Part shown: positions 53,405 to 61,400 of the stretch, one piece after another
How the letters are laid out: the number at the start of each line of letters is the position of its first letter
Numbering within the stretch: position 1 is the stretch's first letter
Origin: Streptomyces sp. B21-083
GTDB lineage: Bacteria > Actinomycetota > Actinomycetes > Streptomycetales > Streptomycetaceae
NCBI RefSeq assembly: GCF_036898825.1
Contig: NZ_JARUND010000002.1
Span: forward strand, 4,216,001-4,280,000
Direction of reading: 5' to 3'
DNA length: 64,000 bases
The notes under the pieces: generated by a model
What the model was told of the DNA's origin: nothing
Databases searched by the model: none
What the model saw: the letters and a program-made list of their open reading frames with translations, nothing else
Position numbers and translations under genes: made by a program

Positions 53405-54007
53405 CACAGGCTGGCTCAAGGAATCGGCTGCGGGCGCCCCGCCGTCCATCGCGTCGAACCGGCGCGCAAAGGGCAACCGGCAATCCCCTTCATCGGCTTG
53501 GCGGAAGCCCATGTGCTGCGCGCCTTGCGGCTGTTCGGGCTGCGGGCGCGTGAGGTCCGGGACGCGGCAACGGCCGTACGGAACGCGTTCGGCACTCCCT
53601 ACGGTCTGGTCTCGAAGCGCGTCGCGACGGACAGCGTGGACATCTTCGGCGATCACGGCCATGAGCTGGTGGCCGTGCATCTCCGGTACCTGACCTGGGA
53701 AGGCGACGACGACTGTCCGACGAGCCTGCGGCTGAAGCAGTACGGGGAGTTGGCGCCCGTCGTGATCGACCCCCGGTTCGGCCACGGGCTGCCCGTCATC
53801 GCCGAGAACCGCGTCCCGGTCGGAGCCGTCATGGGCCTCCGGGCGGCCGGCGAGACCGTCGAGGCCATCGCCTACGAGTACGACATAACGCCTGAGCAGG
53901 TGGACTCGCTCTGTCAGGCAGTGGAGCAGTACCCGCCCGCCCGGTCTTCTCAGGCATGCCGTCTACGGGGCCACAGCCCGCACACTCAACGTCCCGATGC
54001 AGTCTGA
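53405..54007 (+). pseudogene. 5'-truncated DUF433 (antitoxin-like) gene
   Basis: The frame is protein-like from the repeat edge: VEPARKGQPAIPFIGLAEAHVLRALRLFG at 53453-53539, with the DUF433 core near the end (DPRFGHGLPVIAENRVPVGAVM, ETVEAIAYEYDITPEQVDSLCQAV). DUF433 proteins are small winged-helix, VapB-like antitoxins, often beside a PIN-like toxin. There is no normal start; only TTG/GTG codons inside. The tail after CQAV also looks degenerate, and no toxin gene follows. It overlaps the convergent methyltransferase by 45 bp. Confidence 0.6.
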
Positions 54008-54625
54008 CTTCGGTGCGTCGAGAACAACCGCCACCGCTTCCGTGAAGCCCGCCGACACGAGAAGCCTCCGCCAAGAGGCAGGCGTGTAGCTGTACCGGTA
54101 GGTGTATCTGGCCGGGCCCGCGAAGCCGCCCTTGTACATGCCCTGCGGCCCGTACGCCCCCGGGATGGCCGGCGGCTGGGCGAACGCGAACACGCCCCCG
54201 GGGTTGAGTCGTTGGCGAACCAGGGGGAAGAGTTTCCGGGGGTCGCTGAACCAGGCAGCACCGAAGACCGAGTACACGGCGTCGTAGGTCTCGGTGTCAC
54301 TCCTCAGGAAGTCGAGCACTTCGGCGCACACGAACTCGACCCCGGAGGGCCCCCAGCGCTGGGTGGTGCGGGCCACCATGACCGGGGACATGTCCACCCC
54401 GCGAGCCTGCACCCCCTGCCGCGCGAGGAACGCGAGCGCGCGACCCGTACCGCAGCCGATCTCCAGCACACTCGCGGGCTCACCGAGTACCTCGGGGCCG
54501 GGTCCGTGACCCGCGTACTGAGTCCACCGAAACACCGGCTCCCCCTCGAAGACGTCCTTGCGCGTCGACTCGGCGTAGGTGTCCCACACCGCGCGTTCGT
54601 CGTCGAAGTTGTGTACGGCGGCCAA
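53963..54625 (-). CDS. Class I SAM-dependent methyltransferase
   Basis: A 220-residue methyltransferase. The SAM-binding motif VLEIGCGTGRALAF is at residues 53-66 and the motif II region VEFVCAEVLDFL and DAVYSVFGAAWFSDPRKLF follows. The start is a TTG at 54625 with GAAGGA upstream. It is the last gene of the small minus-strand cluster that begins with three tiny coupled genes, but a hairpin at 54661-54712 separates it from the preceding gene. If that cluster makes a modified peptide, this is a tailoring-enzyme candidate; otherwise the substrate is unknown. Confidence 0.8.
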   Translation of the reverse strand: MAAVHNFDDERAVWDTYAESTRKDVFEGEPVFRWTQYAGHGPGPEVLGEPASVLEIGCGTGRALAFLARQGVQARGVDMSPVMVARTTQRWGPSGVEFVCAEVLDFLRSDTETYDAVYSVFGAAWFSDPRKLFPLVRQRLNPGGVFAFAQPPAIPGAYGPQGMYKGGFAGPARYTYRYSYTPASWRRLLVSAGFTEAVAVVLDAPKSDCIGTLSVRAVAP

Positions 54626-54660
54626 CGGGGTTCCTTCGGGGTGTAGTTGATCGCACGGAC

Positions 54661-54712
54661 GGATATGGGTGCCCCGCCTCTCTCGGGGTAGCGGAGGCGA
54701 GGCACCATATCC
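54661..54712 (-). terminator. Hairpin between the 170-residue gene and the methyltransferase gene
   Basis: Bases 54661-54680 and 54694-54712 form a long stem with one bulge. Without a T-tract it could be a leaky terminator. Confidence 0.6.
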
Positions 54713-54718
54713 GGTCGG

Positions 54719-55231
54719 TCAGTGGCTGTCGGGCACCTTGTCGTCGCACGGCCCGCAGTCCGACACGTCGACTTCCCACAGCTCGTCGTCGATCTCGAAG
54801 CCGTGCTCGCGGATCACGTCGGCCGTACGCATGACGGTCCCGTCACGACGCCGCTCGACCAGCGGGGCGTGATGCTTGTACGCGCCCCCGTTGTACACCT
54901 GGCAGAAGGCGAAGTAGACGGGCGTGTCCAGGATGATCTGGTGAATCCCGATGTCGACGGTGTAGCCCGGTCCGATATCGATGCCGGGACTTTCCATCGC
55001 CGTGATCAGGTAGGCGACGGCTTGACCGAGGACGCGTTCCGCGAGGCTGCGCACAGCGACCGAGTCGCGCAGCAGCAGCCGTACCTCACGCTCCCACAGG
55101 TCGATGCCCTCAGCTCCGGGGGCGTCGAAGATGTTGTACGTCTTGTCAATGACGTACGGGCGTACCGCGTTCAGCAACTCCCGAGGATCGCGGTACATCG
55201 TGCCGCTCCAGGCTTCCAGTGCGACGGTCAT
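54719..55231 (-). CDS. Protein resembling glycine-rich-domain (DUF1399-like) proteins, C-terminal CGPC
   Basis: A 170-residue soluble protein. A segment VDIGIHQIILDTPVYFAFCQVYNGGAYKHHAP (about 92-123) resembles the conserved WHxxILxT-x-YxxFC....HH-P block of DUF1399/GRDP-like proteins, from memory. His97, Cys110 and His120/His121 could form a metal site. The tail carries a thioredoxin-type CGPC at residues 159-162. The ATG at 55231 has GGAAGGGA upstream. It follows the Cys-rich peptide gene after a strong hairpin, so it may be made at a lower level from the same transcript. Function unknown; family resemblance tentative. Confidence 0.55.
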   Translation of the reverse strand: MTVALEAWSGTMYRDPRELLNAVRPYVIDKTYNIFDAPGAEGIDLWEREVRLLLRDSVAVRSLAERVLGQAVAYLITAMESPGIDIGPGYTVDIGIHQIILDTPVYFAFCQVYNGGAYKHHAPLVERRRDGTVMRTADVIREHGFEIDDELWEVDVSDCGPCDDKVPDSH

Positions 55232-55266
55232 ACTCGTTGTGTCCCTTCCTTGTGGGTGGGGTGGAA

Positions 55267-55317
55267 CCCGCCCCGACAGGCGACCTGTCCAAGGGTTCTC
55301 GAACCTGTCGGGGCGGG
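55267..55317 (-). terminator. Perfect 14-bp inverted repeat after the Cys-rich gene
   Basis: CCCGCCCCGACAGG (55267-55280) and CCTGTCGGGGCGGG (55304-55317) are perfect complements around 23 bases. It lies 36 bp past the stop of the Cys-rich gene and before the 170-residue gene, a placement typical of an attenuator that favours the upstream small genes. Confidence 0.75.
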
Positions 55318-55352
55318 GGCTCAAAGGTCGCCGGCAGCGGCGAGGCGGAACG

Positions 55353-55586
55353 TCACCATCGGATCGGCTCCGCGTCTCCCCCCGCACACGAGGGGCAGGG
55401 AACCTTGTAGTTGTAGGCGCACTGGGCACAGCCCGCGAATCCGCAGCAGCCCGGACACCAGATCTGGCACCACCCCGCGCACGTCCCGCACAGCCTGCCC
55501 AGGGGCAGGGGGATGCCGATAGGAACAACCACGTCTCCCAGCGCCGGAGAGGCCTGCTTCGTCATCTGGACGGTGAGAGCGGTCAT
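55353..55586 (-). CDS. 77-residue protein with ten cysteines
   Basis: A very small protein with a Cys-free N-terminal part (residues 1-32, MTALTVQMTKQASPALGDVV and on to PLGRL) and a Cys-dense core. Cysteines fall at 33, 36, 40, 44, 47, 48, 53, 56, 64 and 67, many as CXXC (CGTC, CPGCC, CAQC, CPSC), with Trp39 and Trp43 and Gly between. The tail is AGGDAEPIRW. The layout recalls a leader plus a modified or disulfide-rich core peptide, or alternatively a zinc or iron-sulfur mini-protein. The ATG overlaps the upstream stop (ATGA). I do not recognise a family. Confidence 0.6.
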   Translation of the reverse strand: MTALTVQMTKQASPALGDVVVPIGIPLPLGRLCGTCAGWCQIWCPGCCGFAGCAQCAYNYKVPCPSCAGGDAEPIRW

Positions 55587-55792
55587 CGGGCCGCCATTTT
55601 CGTTCTCTTGTGGTGCGGATGGTTCGCAAGCTCGTCATTGCAGTCGTTGACCCTCGCCGCGTTCGAAAGCCTGCGATATCCCTCACGCTGCTCGACCAGG
55701 GCCGCGCAGACACCGCAGCCCTCGACCGCGACGGGTTCGAGTTCCGGCAAAGTCGCGGCTGGGGCCGACGACGCAGGCATTTCAGCGCTCAT
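55583..55792 (-). CDS. 69-residue small protein with CXXC
   Basis: Begins MSAEMPASSAPAATLPELEP, then EGCGVCAAL (Cys26, Cys29), NDCNDELANHPHHKR near residues 48-63 and a basic tail. The two Cys plus the later Cys and His residues fit a small zinc-binding protein. Its ATG and stop overlap the neighbouring genes on both sides (ATGA each), so it is translated in a chain with them. Role unknown. Confidence 0.6.
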   Translation of the reverse strand: MSAEMPASSAPAATLPELEPVAVEGCGVCAALVEQREGYRRLSNAARVNDCNDELANHPHHKRTKMAAR

Positions 55793-55974
55793 ACGCGCAG
55801 CAGCCTCTGAAGTCCGTGGTTGACTCTCTGGACGACGGCGTGGTCAGGGGCCGGGAAGTCTCTCGGCCACCAAGCAGGCGCGTGCTCGTCGAAGCCGCGC
55901 CACTCGCCGGCTCGCACCGTGACGGTGCAAGGCCCTTCGTAGCCCAGCCTCCGCCCTTCGACCCTCTTTTGCAT
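55789..55974 (-). CDS. 61-residue small protein
   Basis: Starts at the ATG 55974 behind GAGAGG and reads MQKRVEGRRLGYEGPCTVTV, then EWRGFDEHAPAWWPRDFPAPD and a basic helix QRVNHGLQRLLRV. It is the first gene of the coupled trio and divergent from the XRE/TPR regulator over about 120 bp. Overlapping longer frames are antisense or out of frame. Role unknown. Confidence 0.55.
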   Translation of the reverse strand: MQKRVEGRRLGYEGPCTVTVRAGEWRGFDEHAPAWWPRDFPAPDHAVVQRVNHGLQRLLRV

Positions 55975-56095
55975 CGGTACACCTCTCACTGACGTTGTCG
56001 CTCTACGCAACCAAGTCGATGCGCACAGCAGTACCGTTGGAACGGCAGCAGAACTTGAACGACTTGAACGTCGGAGTTCGCGGGGAGTGGTGGAC

Positions 56096-57463
56096 GTGCC
56101 AAAGGGCCAGCCGAACGACAACCTTGCGCGACTGTTGGACGAAGGCCAATGGATGCATCGGCAGTTCGCTCTGTCCGTCAACCGGGTAGGTGCCGAACGC
56201 GGTCTGAAGCTCCGTTACGACGAGTCCTCCGTGGCACATTGGCTGGACGGAGTAGTCCCCCAGAAGACCGCGCGGCCGATCGTGATCGAGGCCTTGTCCC
56301 GACGCCTCGGGCGGCCGATCACGTACGAGGAAGCGGGACTTGACGCTCCTCCGAGCCTGTCCGGAATGGAGGTTGCGCCCACGCACGCCATGAACACCAT
56401 TGAGGGTCTGGTCGACACCGGAAGGGCAGACATGGACCCCTCGCGCCGTACGGTCCTCACGACCGCGCTCTACTCCGCAACGCTCGCCGTGCCGAACTTC
56501 ACCGAAGCCGACGAGACCCTGGACCGGCTTGAACACCAGGCCGCGGGCCGCACAGTCAGGATCGGCCCCGGGGACGTGGCCGTGGTCCGCAGCATGACGG
56601 ACAAGATCGCCGACATCCTCGACGAACTCGGGGGCGCTCACGCGCGGCCGATGGCCGCCGCCTTCATCGTGAATTCGGTCGCCTCCTACCTCCGAGCAGA
56701 CGGAACCGAAGCCGTCAAGAACGACATGCGCGCCGCCGCATCCGATCTCGTGTACCTCACGGGATGGATGGCCATGTACGAGAAGGCTCACGGACTCGGC
56801 CAGCGGTACTACCGACAGGCCCTCGGGCTGGCCAAAGCCGGCGGTGACGAGGTGACCTACTGCCGCACACTACGCGGAATGGCCCTTCAGGCCGCCAACC
56901 TCAAGCACGCGAACAAGTCCCTCGAACTCGCCGACTCAGCGGCAGAGGCCGCACCGAAGGCCGGACCGCGACTGCAAGCCTTCCTTCGGGGACAGCAGGC
57001 GCACGGGGCTGCGCTGGTCGGCGACCGAGGGCTCGCCTTCACCCGACTGACCGAGACAGAAACAGCTCTGTCGAAGGCGGACAACAGGCGCGACGCAGTG
57101 GGGGGCTACGATCAGGCGGCCTACCAGTTCCACGTGTCGAGCGTGCTGTACGCCCTCGGGGACGTCCCCGGCTCGGTCGAGGCGATGAAGGCATCGAACC
57201 GCGCACGGCCTTCGGTGGAGAAGCAGGGCAACGCTCACGCGAATGGCCTGCTCGCGCAGAGGCAGCTCGAAGTCGGGCACCTCGAAGTCGCGTGCTCGAC
57301 CTGGCACGAGTTCCTCGACGACTACGCCTCACTGTCGTCCGCCCGCGCGGACGAGCACTTCGGCATCATGCGTCGACGCATTCGCCCACACCTCGGCAAT
57401 CCGAGGGCGCGAGAGCTGAACGAGCGAGCGCGGGAGCTTGCTCGGCAGAAGGCCGCGGCATAG
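56096..57463 (+). CDS. XRE/TPR-type transcriptional regulator
   Basis: A 455-residue regulator. The N-terminal about 80 residues form an XRE-like helix-turn-helix (RQFALSVNRVGAERGLKLRYDESSVAHWLDGVVPQKTARPIVIEALSRRLGRPITYEEAGL). The rest is made of TPR-like helical repeats (LVYLTGWMAMYEKAHGLGQRYYRQALGLAKAGGDEVTYCRTLRGMALQAANL). Proteins of this plan are frequent in Streptomyces and often adjoin small genes that they control. GTG codons at 56087, 56090 and 56096 are all possible; GGGAG fits the last. It is divergent from the three tiny genes. Confidence 0.85.
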   Translation: MPKGQPNDNLARLLDEGQWMHRQFALSVNRVGAERGLKLRYDESSVAHWLDGVVPQKTARPIVIEALSRRLGRPITYEEAGLDAPPSLSGMEVAPTHAMNTIEGLVDTGRADMDPSRRTVLTTALYSATLAVPNFTEADETLDRLEHQAAGRTVRIGPGDVAVVRSMTDKIADILDELGGAHARPMAAAFIVNSVASYLRADGTEAVKNDMRAAASDLVYLTGWMAMYEKAHGLGQRYYRQALGLAKAGGDEVTYCRTLRGMALQAANLKHANKSLELADSAAEAAPKAGPRLQAFLRGQQAHGAALVGDRGLAFTRLTETETALSKADNRRDAVGGYDQAAYQFHVSSVLYALGDVPGSVEAMKASNRARPSVEKQGNAHANGLLAQRQLEVGHLEVACSTWHEFLDDYASLSSARADEHFGIMRRRIRPHLGNPRARELNERARELARQKAAA

Positions 57464-57500
57464 ACCGCTGAGCAATAGTCAATTCTTGTGGATCGCCGGG

Positions 57501-57834
57501 TCAAGGCAACGGGTTGTCGCCTTGGACGACCTGCCATCCGGAAGCCAGGCTGCCCGACATGAGGTGCTGGACGCCTTCTCCTCGGAGCGTCACGAAGGCG
57601 GTGAGGCCCGGTGTCCAGCTGTGCCACTCGATGCCCGTAGACAACGGCCTGTGTCAGTGTCAGGTCGAGTGCTTGTGCTGAATCACTGAGGCGGCCGAAG
57701 CGGGCACCGCGGCGGGCCGGCCCCCGCAGGCAGCGCACACTGACAGTGGCCTGTTCGAGGGACGCGACAATGACCCGATCAATCTGCAGTTCCACGCTGC
57801 TACGACAGCTACCGGGGCTGAGGATCTCGTTCAC
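57501..57834 (-). pseudogene. Small hypothetical gene with a probable frameshift
   Basis: A GTG at 57834 follows a perfect GAGGAGG with seven-base spacing and opens a frame VNEILSPGSCRSSVELQIDR, continuing to LTLTQAVVYG. Near 57640 the convincing sequence continues in the next frame as IEWHSWTPGLTAFVTLRGEGVQHLMSGSLASGWQVVQGDNPLP and stops at 57501. The total is about 110 residues if one base is corrected. No family recognised. Confidence 0.45.
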
Positions 57835-57981
57835 GCGACTACCTCCTCTCACTCGACCAGGATGCCATTCTCGAACCGGGCACCCACACGCACCATGAGA
57901 CGTCGTCCGACGGCGTCTTTGAACAGCTCTGCTGCTCCACAACCGATCACCCTTGGTTCGCCACAGCCCTACGATCAGGTC

Positions 57982-58386
57982 GTGACGACGACGTACGAAT
58001 GGCGCGCCGACTTCGACAACGCCTCCCTCAACGCCCTGCACGCCGAGGGTTTCGGCGGCCGGCCGGCGACCATCGACTGGCGCACACGGCTGCGACGTCA
58101 CAGCCTCGGCTGGGTCTGCGCCTGGGACGGCGGCTCCCTCGTCGGGTTCGTCAACGTCGCCTGGGACGGCGGAGTTCACGCCTTCGTCCTGGACACGGTC
58201 GTGGCTCAGCGCTGTCGGTCCCAGGGAATCGGCGCCACCCTCATCGCCACCGCCGCGCAGCACGCCCGTGCCGCCGGCTGCGAGTGGCTGCACGTGGACT
58301 TCGAAGAGCACCTGCGGCCCTTCTACTTCGAGGCCTGCGGTTTCCGACCGACGGACGCAGGACTGATCTCCCTGCGCTCCCTGTAG
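57982..58386 (+). CDS. GNAT family N-acetyltransferase
   Basis: A 134-residue GNAT protein. The acetyl-CoA-binding loop is VVAQRCRSQGIGATLIATAAQHARAAGC (the R/Q-X-X-G-X-G/A motif as RSQGIGA), preceded by FVLDTV and followed by HVDFEEHLRPFYFEACGFRPT. The GTG at 57982 has TACGAT about seven bases upstream and no ribosome-binding site, suggesting a leaderless transcript. A 228-bp part of the gene recurs downstream at 59448-59675. Confidence 0.83.
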   Translation: MTTTYEWRADFDNASLNALHAEGFGGRPATIDWRTRLRRHSLGWVCAWDGGSLVGFVNVAWDGGVHAFVLDTVVAQRCRSQGIGATLIATAAQHARAAGCEWLHVDFEEHLRPFYFEACGFRPTDAGLISLRSL

Positions 58387-58539
58387 CGGCGGCTCAGGTC
58401 TGCGCGATGTCGCCGTCCGACCCCGCGTCACCCCACCCGACCCTCCGCCGCTCCATCTCCTGCGATTTCCGGGATCTCCACCAGGGTCACGCCACGCCGC
58501 GCCAGTAGACGCTGCAGCTTTTCGAACCGGGCAAACCCC

Positions 58540-59370
58540 CTACGCCGAGCCCCCGTTGCTCTTCAGCAGCTGCCCGTTGATCCACTGCCCCTCCCCCGAG
58601 CACAGGAAGTCCACGAGGTGGGCCGTGTCCTGGGGAGTGCCCAGGCGGCCCAGGGGTGTGTGGCGAACGGTGTTCTGCCTGGCCTCCTCGGTCATCCAAC
58701 CGGTGTCCACCGGGCCCGGGTTGATGACGTTCGCCGTCACCCCGAGGTGGGAGAGTTCGTGGGCCGCCGCCAACGTGATGCGATCCAGGGCTCCCTTGCT
58801 CGCCCCGTACGGCAGGTTGCCCACCGTGTGGTCGCTGGTGAGGCTGATGATCCGGCCGGTTCCCTGGGCTGCCGTGAAGCGGAGTCCGAACTCCCGGATC
58901 AGCAGCCAGGTCGCGCGTGCGTTGACGGCGAAGTGGCGGTCGAAGCTCTCCAGGGTCGTGTCCAGCAGGCCCGAGTCGACCGACTCGCAGTGGCACATCA
59001 CCAGCGCCGTAACACCGGTACCGGTACCGGTAGCGGCCCCGTCGCCCATGCGGCGCCCGACCTCGTCGAAGACGTGTGCCGGAGTGGCCGGGTCGGCGAG
59101 GTCGGCCTCGATCGCCGTGCTCGTGGCGCCCCGCTCGGTCAGGGACCGGGTGATCGCCTCGGTCGCACCGGACTCGACGCCCCAGGACATGCGGGTGTCG
59201 TACGGGGTCCAGTACGTGAAGGCGATGTCCCAGCCCGACGCCGCCAGTTGACGAGCGATCCCGGCACCGATCCCGACAGTGCGCCCGACTCCGGTGACCA
59301 GGGCGAGCGGGCGGGCGGTGAGGGGAGCATGGGGGTGGTCGCGCTGAGGTTGATCCGCGTTTGTCGTCAC
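58540..59370 (-). CDS. Short-chain dehydrogenase/reductase
   Basis: A 276-residue SDR with the NAD(P)-binding motif TGVGRTVGIGAGIA at about residues 26-39, the catalytic region LTSDHTVGNLPYGASKGALDRI with Tyr-X-X-X-Lys, and the NPGPVDTGWM segment. A Gly/Thr repeat (ATGTGTGVTA) interrupts the middle. Substrate unknown. The gene lies in the opposite direction between the two copies of the GNAT segment. Confidence 0.87.
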   Translation of the reverse strand: MTTNADQPQRDHPHAPLTARPLALVTGVGRTVGIGAGIARQLAASGWDIAFTYWTPYDTRMSWGVESGATEAITRSLTERGATSTAIEADLADPATPAHVFDEVGRRMGDGAATGTGTGVTALVMCHCESVDSGLLDTTLESFDRHFAVNARATWLLIREFGLRFTAAQGTGRIISLTSDHTVGNLPYGASKGALDRITLAAAHELSHLGVTANVINPGPVDTGWMTEEARQNTVRHTPLGRLGTPQDTAHLVDFLCSGEGQWINGQLLKSNGGSA

Positions 59371-59447
59371 GGGGCGCGATCGTCCATGAGCCGCGCCTGC
59401 TCAGCAACAGCTTTTCTGGGAACCATGGTTGAGCCTGCTCAGCAACG

Positions 59448-59675
59448 CACAGCCTCGGCTGGGTCTCCGCCTGGGACGGCGGCTCCCTCGCCGGATTAGT
59501 CAACGCCGCCTGGGACGGCGGAGTTCACGCCTTCGTCCTCGACCCGGTCGTGGCTCAGCGCTGCCGGTCGCAGGGGATCGGCGCCACCCTCATCGCCACC
59601 GCCGCGCAGCATGCCCGTACCGCCGACTGCGAGTGGCTGCACGTGGACTTCGAGGAGCGCCTTCGACCCTTCTAG
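59448..59675 (+). pseudogene. Truncated duplicate of the GNAT gene
   Basis: Base for base and without indels, this 228-bp stretch parallels 58099-58326 with about 20 substitutions, coding HSLGWVSAWDGGSLAGL through HVDFEERLRPF, then a TAG where the parent has TAC. It has neither the first 39 codons nor the C-terminal strand. Remnant. Confidence 0.75.
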
Positions 59676-59712
59676 CCGTCCACCATGACCACTCCGAAGA
59701 CTCGCCCGGACC

Positions 59713-59991
59713 TCACGTCTCGTAAACCGTGGAGCGATGTCCGACATGGACGACCCACACGACCAGTTCACCGTTGTCGAGGGTGTAGATCACGCGGTAG
59801 TCGCCGACCCGGAGGCGACGGCGATCGGGCTGGGACACAAGCGCCGTGGTGCTGAATCCGAGCGGATCGCTCTCCAACTCCGTCAGCTTGGCCAGGATGC
59901 GCAGCGCCATGTCGCGGGGGACTTTCCGAAGCTCGGCCTGCGCCTCGGGCCGGAAGACCGTCCAGTACTCACTCACGCCGTGCTCATTCAC
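59713..59991 (-). CDS. RelE/ParE family toxin
   Basis: A 92-residue RelE-fold protein: EYWTVFRPEAQAELRKVPRDMALRILAKLTELE, then RRLRVGDYRVIYTLDNGELVVWVVHVGHRSTVYE. The Arg-rich strand and the C-terminal Arg/Tyr fit mRNA-cleaving RelE enzymes. Its start overlaps the antitoxin stop by eight bases. Together they form a type II toxin-antitoxin module. Confidence 0.85.
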   Translation of the reverse strand: MNEHGVSEYWTVFRPEAQAELRKVPRDMALRILAKLTELESDPLGFSTTALVSQPDRRRLRVGDYRVIYTLDNGELVVWVVHVGHRSTVYET

Positions 59992-60250
59992 CGCGCGCCA
60001 GGGTCTCCCTCATGATGTCCTCGATGGGGACGCCGGCAGAACGGTCGGCCATCCGCTCGTCGATGATCCGGTTGATCTCGCGCTCTTCCCACTGCTGGTA
60101 CTTGCGCAGGACATCGATCGAGACGACGGCCGCGACTTCTTTTCCTCGTCGCGTGATCACGGTGGGCTGGTCATCGCGCTCGGCCCGCTCGACGACCTCG
60201 GCAAGGTGTGCGCGGACGTCACGGATGGACTCTATGGGCAGCTGCGTCAT
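59984..60250 (-). CDS. Phd/YefM-type antitoxin
   Basis: An 88-residue antitoxin: PIESIRDVRAHLAEVVERAERDDQPTVITRRGKEVAAVVSID forms the DNA-binding dimer domain, and the C-terminal EREINRIIDERMADRSAG is the toxin-wrapping helix. The ATG at 60250 is used; the palindrome TGTGTACACA 26 bp upstream is a plausible site for autorepression by the toxin-antitoxin complex. Confidence 0.83.
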   Translation of the reverse strand: MTQLPIESIRDVRAHLAEVVERAERDDQPTVITRRGKEVAAVVSIDVLRKYQQWEEREINRIIDERMADRSAGVPIEDIMRETLARGE

Positions 60251-60275
60251 GCGTCCAAAGGTACCGGATGCACCA

Positions 60276-60285
60276 TGTGTACACA
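60276..60285. promoter_or_regulatory. Palindrome before the toxin-antitoxin operon
   Basis: TGTGTACACA is a perfect 10-bp palindrome, placed where autoregulation of the antitoxin-toxin operon would occur. Confidence 0.45.
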
Positions 60286-60377
60286 ACGTATCCAGGAGCA
60301 GACTCGGTCACGCCGACCGGAAGGCGGATTCCGGCGGACAGTCGCTACTCACCGCCCTCCGCCTCCCGTACGTCCAC

Positions 60378-61157
60378 TCAGCTCGCCGGCCGCCGAAGCC
60401 GCCCCTCGTAGTGCCGCTCCAGCCCCAGGTTCCCCTCGAAGCCCCCCGGCACGTTCGCCGACACGTACACCGGCGGACGCTCCCCCGCCTCGATCAGTAC
60501 CGCCGCCGTCTCCGCGACCGCCATCTGCACCAGCATCACGCCGGTCAGTGTGGACAGGGCGCACACCGCGCCGCCGCCCGGCAGTTCCAGCAGCGCGTCG
60601 CCCGTGGGGGCCTCGTTGTCCAGCACCACGTCCGCGATGTCGGCCAGCTTCTTGCCGCTGGTGTGGGCCGCCGGAACCGTGCGGGTGTGGGTGAGGGAGG
60701 TGATCGCGAGGATCTTGTGGCCGCGTTCCTTCGCGTGGAGGGCCATCTCGACGATGACGTTGTTGACGCCCGAGTTGGAGATGATCACGAACAGGTCGGC
60801 GGGGTGCGGCTCGGCGAGTTCGTACAGCCGCTCGGCGATGCCCGGCTTGCGTTCCAGCAGCGGGTCGTCGAGGGCGCTGGGGGCGTCGCCACCGTAGAGG
60901 ACGAGGTCGGCCATGCTCAGGCGGTTGGTCGGGACGAGGCCGCCGGCGCGGCCGGCCAGTTCCAGGACGAGGGCCTGGGAGTGCCCCGTACCGAAGGCCT
61001 GGATCACGCCGTCCGCGCGGACGCAGTCCGCGATCAGCCCGGCGGCGCGGGTCACCGACTCCTGGACCGCCTCCGACCCCGTGATGCGGTCGAGAACGGC
61101 CCGGCTCTCGCGCGCGAAGCCCTGGGCACTGACCGCACTGACCGACTCGACGGACAC
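60378..61157 (-). CDS. SIS-domain sugar isomerase-like protein
   Basis: A 259-residue sugar isomerase (SIS) fold protein: IQAFGTGHSQALVLELAGRAGGLVP at the phosphosugar loop and ADLFVIISNSGVNNVIVEMALHAKERGHKILAITSLTHTRTVP in the second. It resembles UPF0309-type proteins. The GTG at 61157 has GGGAG upstream. Divergent from an RpiR regulator that also carries a SIS domain, so it probably handles a sugar phosphate in the same pathway as the GH38 mannosidase downstream. Confidence 0.82.
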   Translation of the reverse strand: MSVESVSAVSAQGFARESRAVLDRITGSEAVQESVTRAAGLIADCVRADGVIQAFGTGHSQALVLELAGRAGGLVPTNRLSMADLVLYGGDAPSALDDPLLERKPGIAERLYELAEPHPADLFVIISNSGVNNVIVEMALHAKERGHKILAITSLTHTRTVPAAHTSGKKLADIADVVLDNEAPTGDALLELPGGGAVCALSTLTGVMLVQMAVAETAAVLIEAGERPPVYVSANVPGGFEGNLGLERHYEGRLRRPAS

Positions 61158-61172
61158 TCGAAACTCCCCACC

Positions 61173-61188
61173 GGTGGATTGAACCACC
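61173..61188. promoter_or_regulatory. Possible RpiR operator, SIS promoter region
   Basis: GGTGGATTGAACCACC is an inverted repeat containing TTGAACCA, also seen before the GH38 gene. Confidence 0.4.
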
Positions 61189-61400
61189 CGCTCTACCTTT
61201 ACCGGTGAATCAATAAATCACAGTCTGCAGGCTGCGAGCAACGGGGCACGAGCAACGCCCACGGGGGTGTCCGTTCCCCGGACGGGCCTGCTGGCCGGTC
61301 CTGGGATTCAAACTGACCCAGACACGGTGGCTGATACATTCGCCCCTACCATCAAGTACAGCCGCACAGCAGTACAGCGCCGAGAAGATCGGGTTACCCC

